DNA of 64,000 nucleotides from Isoetes taiwanensis (taxonomy: Eukaryota; Streptophyta; Lycopodiopsida; Isoetales; Isoetaceae). The first letter of the stretch is position 1, and each line of letters opens with the position of its first letter. Made by a program: the position numbers and the translations under genes. The stretch is taken from NCBI GenBank assembly GCA_021234155.1, contig JAJEKV010000034.1, positions 12,602,234 through 12,666,233 of the forward strand. The letters run 5' to 3'. The notes below the pieces were generated by a model. That model was not told the DNA's origin and ran no database searches. It was given only the letters and a program-made list of their open reading frames with translations. Shown one piece after another: positions 34,985 through 46,365 of the stretch.

Positions 34985-35224
34985 TATACGAGGTTCAAGT
35001 CCCCATATTCCAAAACCCTAGGCAAACCCGCATTTTATATTTCAAAATTATAGGCTTCCAAAGATAATTGACCATAATCAAAACAAGAGGTGCCTGAGAG
35101 GCCCCAAAATATGATCTAGTTTGTAGAACCAATGGATCCAAATAATCGAGGTAGTTCAAGATGCACCTCATTTAGAAAGATTATTATCCCAAAGATAATC
35201 AAGAGAAGCAACGCCATTAACAAT
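34985..35224. other. No gene seen
   Basis: AT-rich flank of the family B LINE. Confidence 0.5.
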
Positions 35225-37150
35225 CCATTTCGACGGATGGACGGACGGGATGGACCGACGGACCGACTCGTATTTTTACATCATGCCACATTGGCAAAAA
35301 ACCGAAAGCAACAAAAATGCAAAGACGGATTATAACCCCAAATGGACAAACCGTCCAACTGAAAGCACAACCACCGCCTATTCAAAAGAATGAATTTGAA
35401 GGTAAGTATGCCGATCAAGATTTCTTCTCTTGATCAAGAGAAGAATAATTGTAAGCCATAACAATTTTATTTTGCTTCAATCAAGAACAATCTCATCCGC
35501 AGATTCACGCCTTTAAAGATAAAATGTTTCATTCTCTTCCGTGATTGACCATAAAAGCCAGCCACATGCTAGATGAAAAGCTCGCTTCCGTAGTTTGGGC
35601 CAAGCATCGATATAGATAGCAAAACAAAATTTGTCGGCTAGATCGAGACGTACAAATAGGGTCAACAACCAAGACCACGCCGGGGCCGCCACACAAGAAA
35701 AAAACAATGCTCAATACTCTCAACCCTTTGCCGGGCATAAAGGACAGAGCTCGAACCCGACATCCATTTTATGGACTAACTTGTTGACTTTGAGACATCT
35801 ATGGATCACTTGCCACCACAAAACTACTACTTTGGGATGAAGCAAAACTTTATCCCATACCCATATCCAAACACTTTTCCATTGTGGTTGAGGGACCTGA
35901 AGATGCCACCTATTAGATGGAGGCAGGATTTCTAATGCAAAAGCAATTTATACACGTAAGACACAAACCGCCTCGGCCGGATATCCCGATGGCAACCCCA
36001 TATGACTACCTCAACTGTGGACCGTAATCCTGTGGCAACAATGCAAAGAATATGATTCCGCATTACTTTTGTCCCATCTCTGCATAACAAGAACTTTGTT
36101 CTAAATGCTTCCCATGACATGAGATGACCGCACTCATACCAAGTCGCAATAGTGCGCCGATCCCACCGCTACCCACCGTCGTCGTGTCTTTGGATGAACA
36201 ACCACACTAAGAGGCACATTCTCCGAGTGTCCCGCAAAGAATCCACCAAAGATGGAGTGGACAACCCAAGATATGCCTCAGATTGATATGGAAAAGAGAC
36301 CGACAAAGTGTCCCAAGCAAAGAAGCAACCCCTTTAGAAAGGGAGAAGCATTAGGATACCTGACACCAACAACCTCGTGCCGAGAATCATCCTTACCAAT
36401 GAAAATCCTCCAAATGAACTTTGATATCATCACCTTGCTTTGGAGGTGAAAATCCAACATACCAAGACCACCACCGCCTTAGGTCTAATGCATTTCGCCT
36501 AAGCTACCTTTGACCACCGCCTCCTAACTCATTTCCACCCCGATAAAATTTCTCCGACGATACGCTATAATCTCCTCCATCTTACATCATGAGCTAATAG
36601 AGCGCACGCCATGTAGACATGAGTATTATTAAGAACACATTTAGCCACGCGATTCTACCGCATGGACCCGGTTTAGTCAGATTCCACCAAAATAAGTGCT
36701 TTTGCAACCCACTAATGATTTCATCCCAAGCATCCGGGCGAGACGCGTGAATTCCAACCGGGATACCAAGCAACTTTGTGGTATTGCCATGCGAAGAATC
36801 TTCCATGGATAGTCCAAAATATGAGGGGAGGGATGGGACCGTCCAACGCCCACAAAGCAAAGATTTTTTGCCACCCTACAAGAACTCCCCGATGCTAAGG
36901 AGAATGTGTCTAATAATAGCTTAGCATTACGAAGATTCTCAGCGTGCCTGGATTTGGTCGAATGTCGATAGTTCTAAAGAGTGTGATATTCAACCTCAAT
37001 GACTTCTCACTAATAACACTGAGAAAGCTCGCCCCATGCGTTTCTTTCAACCCATCTATCCGTCTCAATTTAGGAGGATATGCACTTGTGCGAATTGAAG
37101 ATATCAATTTGTGCTTCTTCATGGAAAAATGTGTACGCAAGTAATTTTGT
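35225..37150 (-). pseudogene. LINE family B (L1-like), RT C-terminal part, zf-RVT-like region and tail
   Basis: Minus strand: HFSMKKHKLISSIRTSAYP and LRLNITLFRTIDIRPNPG near 37.0 kb; TKLLGIPVGIHASRPDAWDE then GLQKHLFWWNLT and GRIAWLNVFLI near 36.7 kb. This is the K(Y)LG.P+G...W..+...+..+L..W...GR...+N block of plant L1 RTs. Near 35.65 kb, CVAAPAWSWLL, DAWPKLRKRAFHLACGWLLW and ENETFYL match the end of the zinc-binding RVT domain. Then TTGCCAATGTGGCATGATGT and a (GTCC/GTCG) tail at 35226-35266. Stops and shifts throughout; 5' truncated. Confidence 0.7.
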
Positions 37151-38944
37151 GGACCCCGTGTAAGAATGGAATTGATCTAAATCCTGGTAATGTGCTATCT
37201 TATCCTGTTCCAAGGCACCCGCATCCTAAAGCTTGCTGAAGAAGCAAGCATAAGGCACTGCCTCAAGTGATGGTGATCTTCTTAGTTTCTACATGTATGC
37301 TCCTGCACATTCTATCGAGAAACTATTGAGCTAGTCTTTCCTTCTAGCAGGCCTTGAGGCACTGTGGATCCATTGCCATGGTATAAGGTTGGGGAGATGA
37401 CCATTGCCCATACAGATTATTGAAAGTAGATAATGCCACAGTTCTATGACGCCTTTTCTTGCCTCTCCTATTTATACTGCCTCATTCTTCTTTTCCAAAT
37501 CATCGGCATTCTCTTGAGCTCCTTTTCATTCTTTCTTTTGCCTCCACAAGTTTCTTCTCCCTGTTTGCTAAATTATTTGCGGCGGGCGACGTTTTTGTCG
37601 ATATCGGTGGCATTGTTGTGAGGTTATGGTATTGTTTTTGTAGCTCTTCTAGTGGGTTTGATCGGTTGGTTTTCTATTTGTGGTTCTTCCTAATCTAGGC
37701 ATTTACGGTAGCTTTGGGTTTAATTTTATGTGTGTGGTTCTCGATCCCGGACGCATGCAAGAGCTTTGAGTCCGCCTATTTTTGTGATTATTGGACTATT
37801 TGATAATGTTTATGCTCCATGATTAACGGGTTTGTCGCGGTTTTCGGTTTAGGAGTCGGCTTCGTCTTTTCCACGAGCTTTAGGATAAACACAAAGTTTT
37901 ATATTTATTTCTTCTCCCCTTCATTACTTATGTGCTTTTTCATATTTTGGACTTGTTTGTTGTATCTCGCGATTTTCTGAGTACCTAGTGTTTTGTTACG
38001 ATTCATTTTATGTTATGGCTTCGTGGCCTCCCATTTTGTGCATAGTCTCTTTTCTCGGTGTGGCTCAGAGGCCTCGGGCAATATTTATTATTAATTTTCA
38101 CTCGGTGTTTGTTAAGTCTATGTTGTCTCTCTATGGTCACCGGCTTTGTGCGCATAGTTTTTTTTCTACATGGGCGTTGTAGCCTCGAGGCGGTGTTTGC
38201 TATTCATTTTCTCCTCGCCGTGGCATTGTAGCCTCCCGGCGGCCACGAATCGGATGTTTTTTTCTCGTGATGGTTTTTTTCTACTATCCGGTTCCCCATT
38301 GGGTTGTTGTTTCTTCCTCGGCGGGGCCCCTCGGAGCTTCCAAGTGCTTTTATATTTTTGATATTTTATTGCGCTGCACATGCCTATGCACGAAGCTTCT
38401 AAACTTTCTAACATGCCATTCTCGTTTCGCATTTTTATTGCGCAGTCATTTTCTTGCGTGTGTCTCGGTTGTCCATGCCATCATGTTGTATATCACCTCA
38501 CTTCTCGACGATCATATATTAGCGGCATACTTCAAGAACGCTACTGCTTTCTCATTAGGATTTTCCTCGAAAACCCAAAAGGACAGGGGTTTTCATCCCG
38601 ATGAGAATCGGTCGCCAGTTTTCTCACTTTTGCATTAACCAAGTAGCGAATAACTCATCTGTTATCTTGTATTCCTTAGTTTCATTGTGCTCTCGATGAT
38701 TCTCTTGTTTGAAAGCACTCAAATTTCAAGTTTTGTCAAAATTCTACCCCGTAGGGAATCAATTTGTAAACGATTTTTACAAAGCTCAATGAGAACACCA
38801 CTTCACTTCAGGCCACTTGTTGGTATCATAGGACCCATCCTAGGAATGTGACAGTCAAATGTGTCCCTCAAAGGGGCGAGAAACCTATCTTCTACATAAA
38901 AATCTGATATGGGACTGTGGATTTACCCCAAGTGCCTAAGTTAG
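37151..38944. other. No gene; scattered repeat traces
   Basis: 37190-37300 resembles 31928-32030 (shared CATCCTAAAGCTT). 37335-37400 resembles 63390-63450, which lies in a LINE copy. Around 38150-38250, TTGTAGCCTC followed by (C/G)(G)AGGCGG occurs twice. Near 38560, TTTTCCTCGAAAACCC and CAGGGGTTTTCA look like family A 3' UTR. No intact gene. Confidence 0.5.
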
Positions 38945-39140
38945 GAAGGGTTTTTGCACTTGCTCCAGGTCATCCCAAGTAGCAAGGGGTACCACTGAGC
39001 CCAGACTTTGACCTCGTATAAAAGAAGGGGCTCCATTAAGACTGAACAAATTTGATTGATGGTCTCAATCAAAAAATGAATAGGATAGTCAACTTTTTGG
39101 AATAGAGAAGAAAAGCCAATAGAAATAACAATATGCAAAT
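38945..39140 (-). pseudogene. LINE family A RT C-terminal fragment
   Basis: Minus-strand frame SVLMEPLLLYEVKVWAQWYP matches the LV.P.LSYG.+VWG block seen at 17.63 kb, with YE replacing YG. About 65 codons remain open. Nothing of the catalytic palm is present. Confidence 0.6.
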
Positions 39141-39808
39141 GCCCATTATTCCTTAATAAAAATCATGAGTCATTTTTTAAAATCTATCCTACACGTGCAC
39201 AAAGAACTCAAGAGAAAGATCATCTAGCTTAGGGGACTTACCTTTGTTAAAGGTCCTAATAACTTGATTGAACCTCTACATCAATTGGATCGAGAAGTAT
39301 AAAAAATCTTATCCGTGGGAGAAGTTAATTAAACAAGCATACCAGAAACAACTTCATCAATTGGAGGATTGGAAAAAAAATCGCGGAGTAATTGCTTTGA
39401 AAGCAATTGAGGATATCACTTTAAGGGAGGAAGAGTTTGTTATATGACTAATACTTTTTCTTAGGACACGACTTTTAGCCACTCTAAAGAACTTGGAATT
39501 GCCACTATCCAAATATTTGGTGTATGATATGCATAAAATATAAAAAATATTAGAAGCTATAAATATTAGATCTTTAAATATATCCGAATCATATCCCAAG
39601 ATGCCAAAACCCATTCTTTCGCTAACAAATTCCCCCTTGATAGGGGGCAATCCAAAAAGCCACCTATAGGCATTAATGGCTTGAAGCTACCATTTGTCAC
39701 CTATACTATAATGTTAGAGATAAACCATAATTAAAAATTGATAGGTGGGTGGTTGAGAAAGCATTTCTACAGAGTGAATATACAAACAATCAATTCAATG
39801 CAAATCAA
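39141..39808. other. No gene seen
   Basis: AT-rich; short frames only. Confidence 0.5.
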
Positions 39809-40090
39809 GAATAGAATAGAATAGAATAGAATCGAATCGAATCGAATCGAATCGAATCGAATCGAATCGAATCGAATCGAATCGAATCGAATCGAATCGA
39901 ATCGAATCGAATCGAATCGAATCGAATCGAATCGAATCGAATCGAATCGAATCGAATAGAATGACTTTTATTGTCCACGGAGACCAATTAGCCTATGGGA
40001 CCCAAAAAGGTCATAATCCACTTATTATTATTGTCCTGTTTAAAACCCCTGCCCCAAAGGGTTTTCGAGGGAAAAAACCGTGGCAGTAAT
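39809..40090 (-). mobile_element. LINE family A 3' end with long (ATTCG)n compound tail
   Basis: Minus strand: GGTTTTTTCCCTCGAAAACC, GGGTCCCATAGGCTAATTGG, TCTCCGTGGACAATAAAA, then a 154-bp pentanucleotide array of about 26 ATTCG units flanked on both sides by ATTCT units. No coding sequence remains. Confidence 0.9.
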
Positions 40091-40376
40091 AAGAAATGAT
40101 AGACATAAATAGACACAATTAATGTTTCTTGAAGATTATAGAATATTTCCATACAGCTCTAGAAATTATTTTAGATTCTTATCTTGAATGCATAAAATCA
40201 CTTGTAGTTCCATAGACCTTTGGTTTATGTTGTCATGAAGAATCAATTCAATTCACCTTATATATTCTCTTATAGCAATTCATTATCTGGTGTAGTGGTA
40301 ACACACTAGTTTAGTACAAATAGGACTAGAGTTTGAGCATTCGTAGTGTATTCAATGGAAAATGATTGAGATCAGG

Positions 40377-40482
40377 ACCCAATAAGCAATATTAGTGTGA
40401 TGTGTGAATCATATATCCAATTTGGTTAAACCCAATAAGCAATATTAGCGTGATGTATGAATCATATATCCAATTTGGTTAA
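40377..40482 (+). repeat. 53-bp tandem duplication
   Basis: 40377-40429 and 40430-40482 differ at two positions. It lies in the presumed intron upstream of the HAP2-like exons. Confidence 0.95.
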
Positions 40483-40703
40483 GATAACAAGCAAACATCT
40501 AGTTAGGTGATGAACATTGATATTCTACTTTCTTAAATTAAATTCAATTCTTATGCATCTACTAGTCATGCTCCTTGTACTTTTTTATGAGCCTATCTAT
40601 GCAAATCAATATTATGCCTGCCATTTTTCCTAGTCAATGATGCTACTTTTCATTTATAATAACAACACTAATGGTACTAATTTGTTTTGGTTGTTTTTGA
40701 TAG

Positions 40704-40740
40704 GCAAAAACAACTACCAAGTGGTGGGGGGAGTTCTCAA
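40704..40740 (+). CDS. HAP2: HAP2/GCS1-like gene, short exon (tentative)
   Basis: A 37-nt candidate exon preceded by TTTTTGATAG (acceptor) and followed by GTAACC (donor). In the frame set by the next exon it reads QKQLPSGGGSSQ after one leading base. Its end phase (0) agrees with the start of the exon at 40938 across a 197-bp intron that begins GT and ends AG. In land-plant HAP2 a short variable linker precedes the conserved block of the next exon, which suits this peptide. The evidence is splice phase and position; the peptide itself is not conserved enough to decide. Confidence 0.45.
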
Positions 40741-40937
40741 GTAACCGAGTAAAAACCTTCACTTCTTAACCTTCTAACATGTGCTTGAATATACTTGTAT
40801 ACAATCTGTATATGTATATATTTCATCCAATATGCATTCTACAAAAACGTTTCCCCTTAAAACATTTTAAGGATACAAGATCATGTCTTAAAACAATTTT
40901 GTATTTCTAATTTCATTTTGTCTATATAACTTGCTAG

Positions 40938-41111
40938 AACCCAAGCGAAGATGCTAGATTATGGTTGTTGCTAGATCCTAGCCGTTATGACTTTACGGGT
41001 GGAAGATGTGATACAATTGGGGTCAACTATTATACATATCAACGACAACATGATTTATGTAAAGTCATGCCAGGCATTTGCCTCCGAAACCAAATTAAGA
41101 ATTTCTTACAG
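40938..41111 (+). CDS. HAP2: HAP2/GCS1 gamete fusion protein, internal exon
   Basis: A 174-nt exon of 58 codons without stops, bounded by CTTGCTAG (acceptor) and CAG|GTAATT (donor), both in phase 0. The peptide runs EDARLWLLLDPSRYDF, then GRCDTIGVNYYTYQRQ, C, and CLRNQIKNF. Plant HAP2 has L.L...R...(D)G..C.(K)IGV.Y..F..Q...C.....CL.NQ...F here, with all three cysteines in the right spacing. HAP2 is a single-pass sperm membrane protein that drives gamete membrane fusion; this block belongs to its ectodomain. Upstream and downstream exons were not found, so introns may be long and repeat-filled, or this may be a fragment. It is the only host-gene match in the window. Confidence 0.75.
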
Positions 41112-42010
41112 GTAATTTTTAACGTATGGATAATTTTAATTAGTAATAAAATAAAGTAAGGAGAGTCTTCACCATGGGATATATAGAAAGAATTAGAGCC
41201 CATGTCCTTGTTACTCATCCAAAGGACATTTAAAGTAGCTATAGAACCCTTCAATCTTGCCAATTTTGTCCGGTCCTTATTTTTTAGCCCATCCCATCTT
41301 CGACCATTAAGGCTACTTCCATCTAAAGTGATTCTTTAATTTATCCATAGAGCTGTATTGGACTCCAAAGACACGTCACAACGATGTTTCCATAATGTCG
41401 AAAGGGTCACATTAACCAGGGAGGCAGCAATGCAGTCACAACGATGTTTCCATAATGTCGAAAGGGTCACATTAACCCGGGAGGCAAAGAATGCGACCTA
41501 TGTCCGAGATTAGTATAACACCAGGATACACGAGTTAATGTATACCTAGTCCCAGAGTAAGACATATCCAATACCAAAACTCAATAATCTCTGGACAAAG
41601 AAAAAGGGGTGTAGAAGAGATTCACTGGCTAACATCCAAGAGGACATTGACCTACCATAAAAAATCCTTTATGGACCTTCTTCTCTTTTGCATTGAGACC
41701 TCCTTGAAGAGCTATCTGCCGAACTATATTCTCCTAGTGCATAAAGTTTTCCATGAATTTGCTAAGAGAAGCTTAGCCTCTAATGCGCCTAGCCTCTACT
41801 TTAAGAGGAGAATTATCACACATCGGCCGATAGATTCTAGCTACAGTATATGCCTCCGTGCCTGCACAAGACCATTTCTCCTCAAGACCATCGGGGGGTT
41901 CACATAATTTTTGATATACAAACAAGGTGCATGATTTGAAGGAAATTCTTTTTGGGGCTTGAAGCATACATATACGTCCTACATAGAAGAGTTTTTTTCG
42001 GTGATTTTAA
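41112..42010. other. Presumed HAP2 intron or flank, with a 60-bp tandem duplication
   Basis: No further exon was recognised. 41375-41434 and 41435-41494 are a tandem duplication (core AACGATGTTTCCATAATGTC) that differs only near the unit ends. Short frames near 41.65-41.95 kb are not assignable. Confidence 0.6.
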
Positions 42011-42017
42011 AACAATA

Positions 42018-42044
42018 CTAGTAAATTGCCCACCATTGGTGGGC
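42018..42044 (-). mobile_element. Helitron 3' terminus (CTAG plus hairpin)
   Basis: On the plus strand, A|CTAG TAAATT is followed by the perfect hairpin GCCCACC-ATT-GGTGGGC (42028-42044). Read on the minus strand this is the Helitron 3' signature: a short GC-rich hairpin a few bases before CTAG, with a T after it. The body would extend to higher coordinates; its 5' TC end was not located. A related end lies at 58975. Confidence 0.6.
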
Positions 42045-44465
42045 TTTACATGTGATTGTTCACCTTTTATGATCATTCCATGTGATTGTTCACAAACAAC
42101 CTTTTATTCCACAAAGCGTTACGATTTTAACGACGATTAAAAACAGAGCTGTCCGGCTTGTTGACCAAGAAACTCAGAGTAGAAAAAGAAGGTGAAATAA
42201 AAAAAGGAGAGGGAAAAAGAAAGGTACGCCCAAACAAATCCAAAAAAATGAAATGGAAACAAAAATTAAATAATATAATCATTCCCATTTTCTCCCCATC
42301 GATTCTTCTTCCACAAAGAGTGGTTCTATGTGTGGCAAAGTCCTAGCGCTTCCACAGTTTTCCTCCCAAACAAAAATGATTTTCCGGTTCCCAAAAAATA
42401 TAGCAGGATATACGGCCGATCAAAAAAAGGGCGTATAAGGATTTAGCCGACTCATATTTATATGTGTAGGATTTTTTCCGGTTAAAAAAAAGTTCTAGGA
42501 TTTTTTTTATAAGGGTAGCTAGTATATATTTTCTTTATGGCTTATATTCCTACCTTAAGCTACCTCTAATAATTAGTATTGCTAGCTACCTCTAATAATT
42601 ATGTCTTAATTAATCTCAAACTGTGTATTAAATAAGAGGCTTTAATCCCCTTTAATCCGTCCTGTCTAACTCTCATTTTTTCTCTGATCAACTTTGTTTG
42701 TATGGGGCCGTCGGAATAAATCTACGCAGTATGAATAGATAGAACACAGCAAAATCTGCCTAAATTGAGAGCATGACGTCATAGATCCACCCCCCTGACA
42801 AAAATACCGGGCCCATCAAGCCCATCTCCATCGCCATAGCTAAATCAGAGCAGGGGCTTCTTAAGCAGGAAAACAGGTGTTTCTGGAGGTGTTTCTTTAG
42901 TGCTTGAGCGCATTTGGGTTCCGGTCAGGGAGCTCCTCGCAACAATCCAAGGTCGTATTTGATTTGGGTGCGTTATTTTGGGTCAGATTCTTTGCAGAGT
43001 AATCGGACACGGGTTGCTTTTGCGGATCTTTGAAGCTTTTGAGTTGCTAGGTTTTGGCTTTTCCACTGCCGGAGTTCTTTCTTTTGGGTTATTCCCTCCA
43101 GTTTGCTGCCTTTCTAGTTTGAGAATCGGAAGAAGGAAGAGCATCTTTGTCGCATGAAAAAAAAAACAGCGGAAGAACACCCTTTCCTTGCTTTAAAGTC
43201 ACTTAATCCTCCGTGTCTCTTCATTTTTTCCATAATTTGCAGATCCTTCAAAGCTGCTTTCTCTGATTAGAATTTTAAACCAATCACGAAATTCAACTTC
43301 TGAAACAGCCTGCTTCAATCACATGACTTTAGCAACGAATCATTGCAGACCGGTTCAAATTCAAAATTCCCAACAAAGATTTCGTATTGAAAAGCAACCA
43401 TGTGAAAGAAGCACTAAGGCTCTATATCTTAAACAGATCATGGTTCTTTCTTTTTAAATTTCTAAGCCTTGTACGCATATGGCACATCCTCTATAGAAGA
43501 GCTTCTCCTCATAACAGTTCTCCTCATTCCTGCAAAAGTGCAAGTGGACACCTTAAAGCTATAAAAAAGAGGCCCTAGTTCATCCCTAGGGAGGGATGCT
43601 TTGCCTTGGATCTTGCATAAATCAAACCAATGATTAACAAATATAAAGCAAACAATGTATTCCCTTGTAATACTCGCATAACAAATCTAGCCACTGAGCC
43701 TTAAGTCTGCACACAAGGATCTTTATATAGACTAAACCATTATGTCTACATAGCTCGAAACATACTATGTTAGCTATACGTCCTCACTAATGATGACATG
43801 TATCTGGTTATATATTTTTGGACTACCTATATTGACTATGTGAGTTGGCCAACATAGAATTAGCATCTGTTACTCTTCCTGCCATGATAAGCCTCTAGCA
43901 GACCACATCCCAACCCTATTCTCGAGATCTAAAGATCTAAAGCAGTGCTCAAAGGCCCTTCACACTATCTAAAAGGGCAAGCAGGGGGTCTAAGAGCTTA
44001 ATTGGCTTCCCAGCAGCCGCCACTTGGAAACTCAGTCTATGAGCACAAGGGTCAATGCCCCCCTCTAATCCACAGATTGCATAATTGTAAGTTTTTCTCC
44101 TTGACCGGCATAATCGAGCCGTTGAGGCTCCCTACTAGGACTTTGGTGGGATTAACCTGCTTTATGAGAAGATTTCCATCATTAGAAAAAGTATAGAGCT
44201 AAGCGGGGCAACCTTGCCTTATGCCTTTCCTAATATTTAAAAGACACATTGGCTTCTCCGCTTTACCAAGACTCCATGCAAACAAGCTTATTCATACCCA
44301 TTGAAGTATCAATAAATTGTTTATGGAATCCCATGTGACTCATCACTTGCAAACCATCCCATCTACGGGAGTCCTAGGCCTTTCTGAAGCCCATCTTGAC
44401 AAATACACAGTTCCGCCTTATAGCTCAGCATCAATGCATGTGCCTGAAGGAATGATGGTTTCTCC
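42045..44465. other. No assignable gene; possible Helitron body
   Basis: Short frames only. 42640-43100 is less AT-rich and contains pyrimidine runs and GTGTTTCTGGAGGTGTTTCT, but no coding frame that I can recognise. Captured gene fragments, which Helitrons often carry, cannot be excluded. Confidence 0.5.
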
Positions 44466-44516
44466 CTTCCATCAGTGGACGATAAAATCCTATTCTATTC
44501 TGTTCTATTTTAATGA
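44466..44516 (+). mobile_element. LINE family A tail remnant
   Basis: AGTGGACGATAAAATC then CTATTCTATTCTGTTCTATT. Only the last part of the 3' end is present. Confidence 0.6.
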
Positions 44517-44589
44517 GCCCATTTAGGATGGTTTTAAATGATTGCAATTCTCTTCATAATTAACGCATATAAGACATTTGTTAGTGCAA

Positions 44590-45860
44590 TGTCACATCCC
44601 TAGTGATTGGGGTCTAGAGACTTTTGAACTAGTAATAAAACCATTGCAGCTAGTGTAGGATGTAATGTGCAAGTGGACCAAAACCCTCTAACTGCCTTCA
44701 CAAAGTCAAAACCAAGCGCATCCCAGAACCCCACAAAGAATTCAGATGGAAAACCTTTAGAACTAGGAGACTTACCAAAGGCCAAAGGGCATAGTATTTT
44801 ATATATCTCTTCTTGCTCTCTCTTTGTACTTGGGTCCCATAGGCCAGTTGGTCTCCGTGGACGATAAAATCATATTCTATTCTATTCTATTCTTTCTCCA
44901 AGTGAGGGAATAAAGAATTATTGTCATTCGCAATAGTTTTATCAGTAGTCAATCTTGGACAACCACTGAGAGATTTGAGATTGATACTAAGATGGAAAAG
45001 GGTCTTATTTGAATAGAGCTTGGAAGCTCTCCCTAGCAAATGACTTAATATCCGTTGGATCTGCAAGTATATTTTGGGATCCTTCATTGATATGATACTA
45101 TTTTTTGCTAATATAGCCCCTCTCATTCTAAAGAAGCATTTACAGCTCCTACGGTCTAACGTTGTATTCCATTTTTCATTAGAACAAACGCCTCCTAGCT
45201 TCCTTCTCAATAGCCTTGGCTTTACCTTCTAGATTGCTTGTCTCTGTTATGTGGATCTACTAAAGCTCCTATTTAACTATCCCTAGAAGGTTATAGACAT
45301 CATATTTTTTTTCTCGAATCTGAAGGACCTTTTCTTGCCCCATTTCTTGATCTGGACCTTCATAAGACTAAGCTTCTTTACCCATGCCTACAATGAAGGT
45401 ATTAAATAAAGAGGTCAAAAAAGTTCTAAAGGGTTAGCAAAATGCCTCCTTCCCCAGTAAGAAGATGTTAAACTTAAATGGAACATTACCTACTCTTCTT
45501 TCAGTAGGGGTATTTTCCAAAACCAACTTTTTTGGCACTACATTAAGATTTCTGTTCCAAGGTGAAAGATTGATCTTTGTGTTTCCCTACTAATATTGCA
45601 TCCACTTGAGCTGCGGGTTTGGGCCTCATCTCTGCAACCTTATTTTTTAAAGCATCACTCATCCCACTGCTTACTCCATTACTACTATCCCCTTGCACCT
45701 TGATAGCAATGGATATGACACTAGTACTACCCCCTCTCTTTGTTTGCACATAGCACCCACAAAACAATTTCTGCCTACCAGATAATTCTTTGCACCTCCT
45801 CAACCACATTGGATCTTGCTTTAGAACTGGGACATTTGGGAAAAAATATTTCATGCTCAA
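44590..45860 (-). pseudogene. LINE family B (L1-like), pieces of ORF2 and possible upstream ORF
   Basis: Minus strand: EIYKILCPLAFGKSPSSKGF, FFVGFWDALGFDFVKAVRGF and W......LHPTLA..VLLLVQK at 44810-44600 match the (K)SPGPDGF....F.......D......FF..G.L....N.T...LIPK start of L1 RTs. At 45210-44890 a 107-codon frame keeps LSHLLGRAS and related pieces of the segment between endonuclease and RT. At 45860-45543 another frame (MSMKYFFPNVPVLKQDPMWL) is unassigned. A family A tail (44826-44893) interrupts it inside EEIYK. Not functional. Confidence 0.6.
44826..44893 (+). mobile_element. LINE family A 3' end, 68 bp, inserted in the L1-like LINE
   Basis: TTGGGTCCCATAGGCCAGTTGG, then TCTCCGTGGACGATAAAA and (TTCTA)n. 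This very short copy lies between the L1 residues HLEK and EEIYK on the opposite strand, so it landed in an existing LINE. Confidence 0.85.
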
Positions 45861-46309
45861 TCCTGCACCAGAAATTGGTGCTTTTGCAGTCTATGCCTTA
45901 GTCGACACCTCTAACATCACTGGACAATTTGTGGGAGCATCACCTGGCCCTCCACAATTGACTATGTACACCGTGGTTGATGCCTAAGTGGTAGCGATCT
46001 CCTACACCATTGCCACGTCTACAACGTGGGTGCATTTTGCGAGGATCAATGGGGCCCTAGGCCTCCAATGATCTTTCTTGGCTCAATTTCCCTTCAAACA
46101 AGCTGCTCTGTAGGTGTTTGGCATTCCCACCATGTTGCTATTTTCATAGATTTTTTTTTTTTTCTAGTTTTTCCTAGTCGCATTGCGTCTAGGCATCTGG
46201 TCTAAACACATTAGTCCTAGAATAAATATGCCTAGAGTTTGTGGCAAGGATCACATTCAAATAAGGCAATTAGGGCTAAGACCCAAAAAAACGATGTTGA
46301 TGTGTGTGT
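45861..46309. other. No gene seen
   Basis: A plus-strand frame at 45790-45985 has no recognisable domain. Possibly 5' LINE sequence on the minus strand. Confidence 0.45.
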
Positions 46310-46317
46310 GCATTATA

Positions 46318-46365
46318 TGTCCAATCGGATCTTTGCCAATGTGGCATGACATAAAAGATTTCTTT
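46318..46365 (+). mobile_element. LINE family B 3' terminus, short copy
   Basis: TTGCCAATGTGGCATGACAT at 46325-46344 followed by AAAAGATTTC and a pyrimidine-rich stretch. It agrees with the minus-strand copies at 34040 and 35290. Confidence 0.65.

Noticed and set aside
39805-39987. SIRFD repeat protein
   Set aside because: Produced by the pentanucleotide LINE tail.
45790-45987. Plus-strand ORF with EIGAFAVYALVDTSNITGQF as a host exon
   Set aside because: No family resemblance and it lies opposite LINE sequence.
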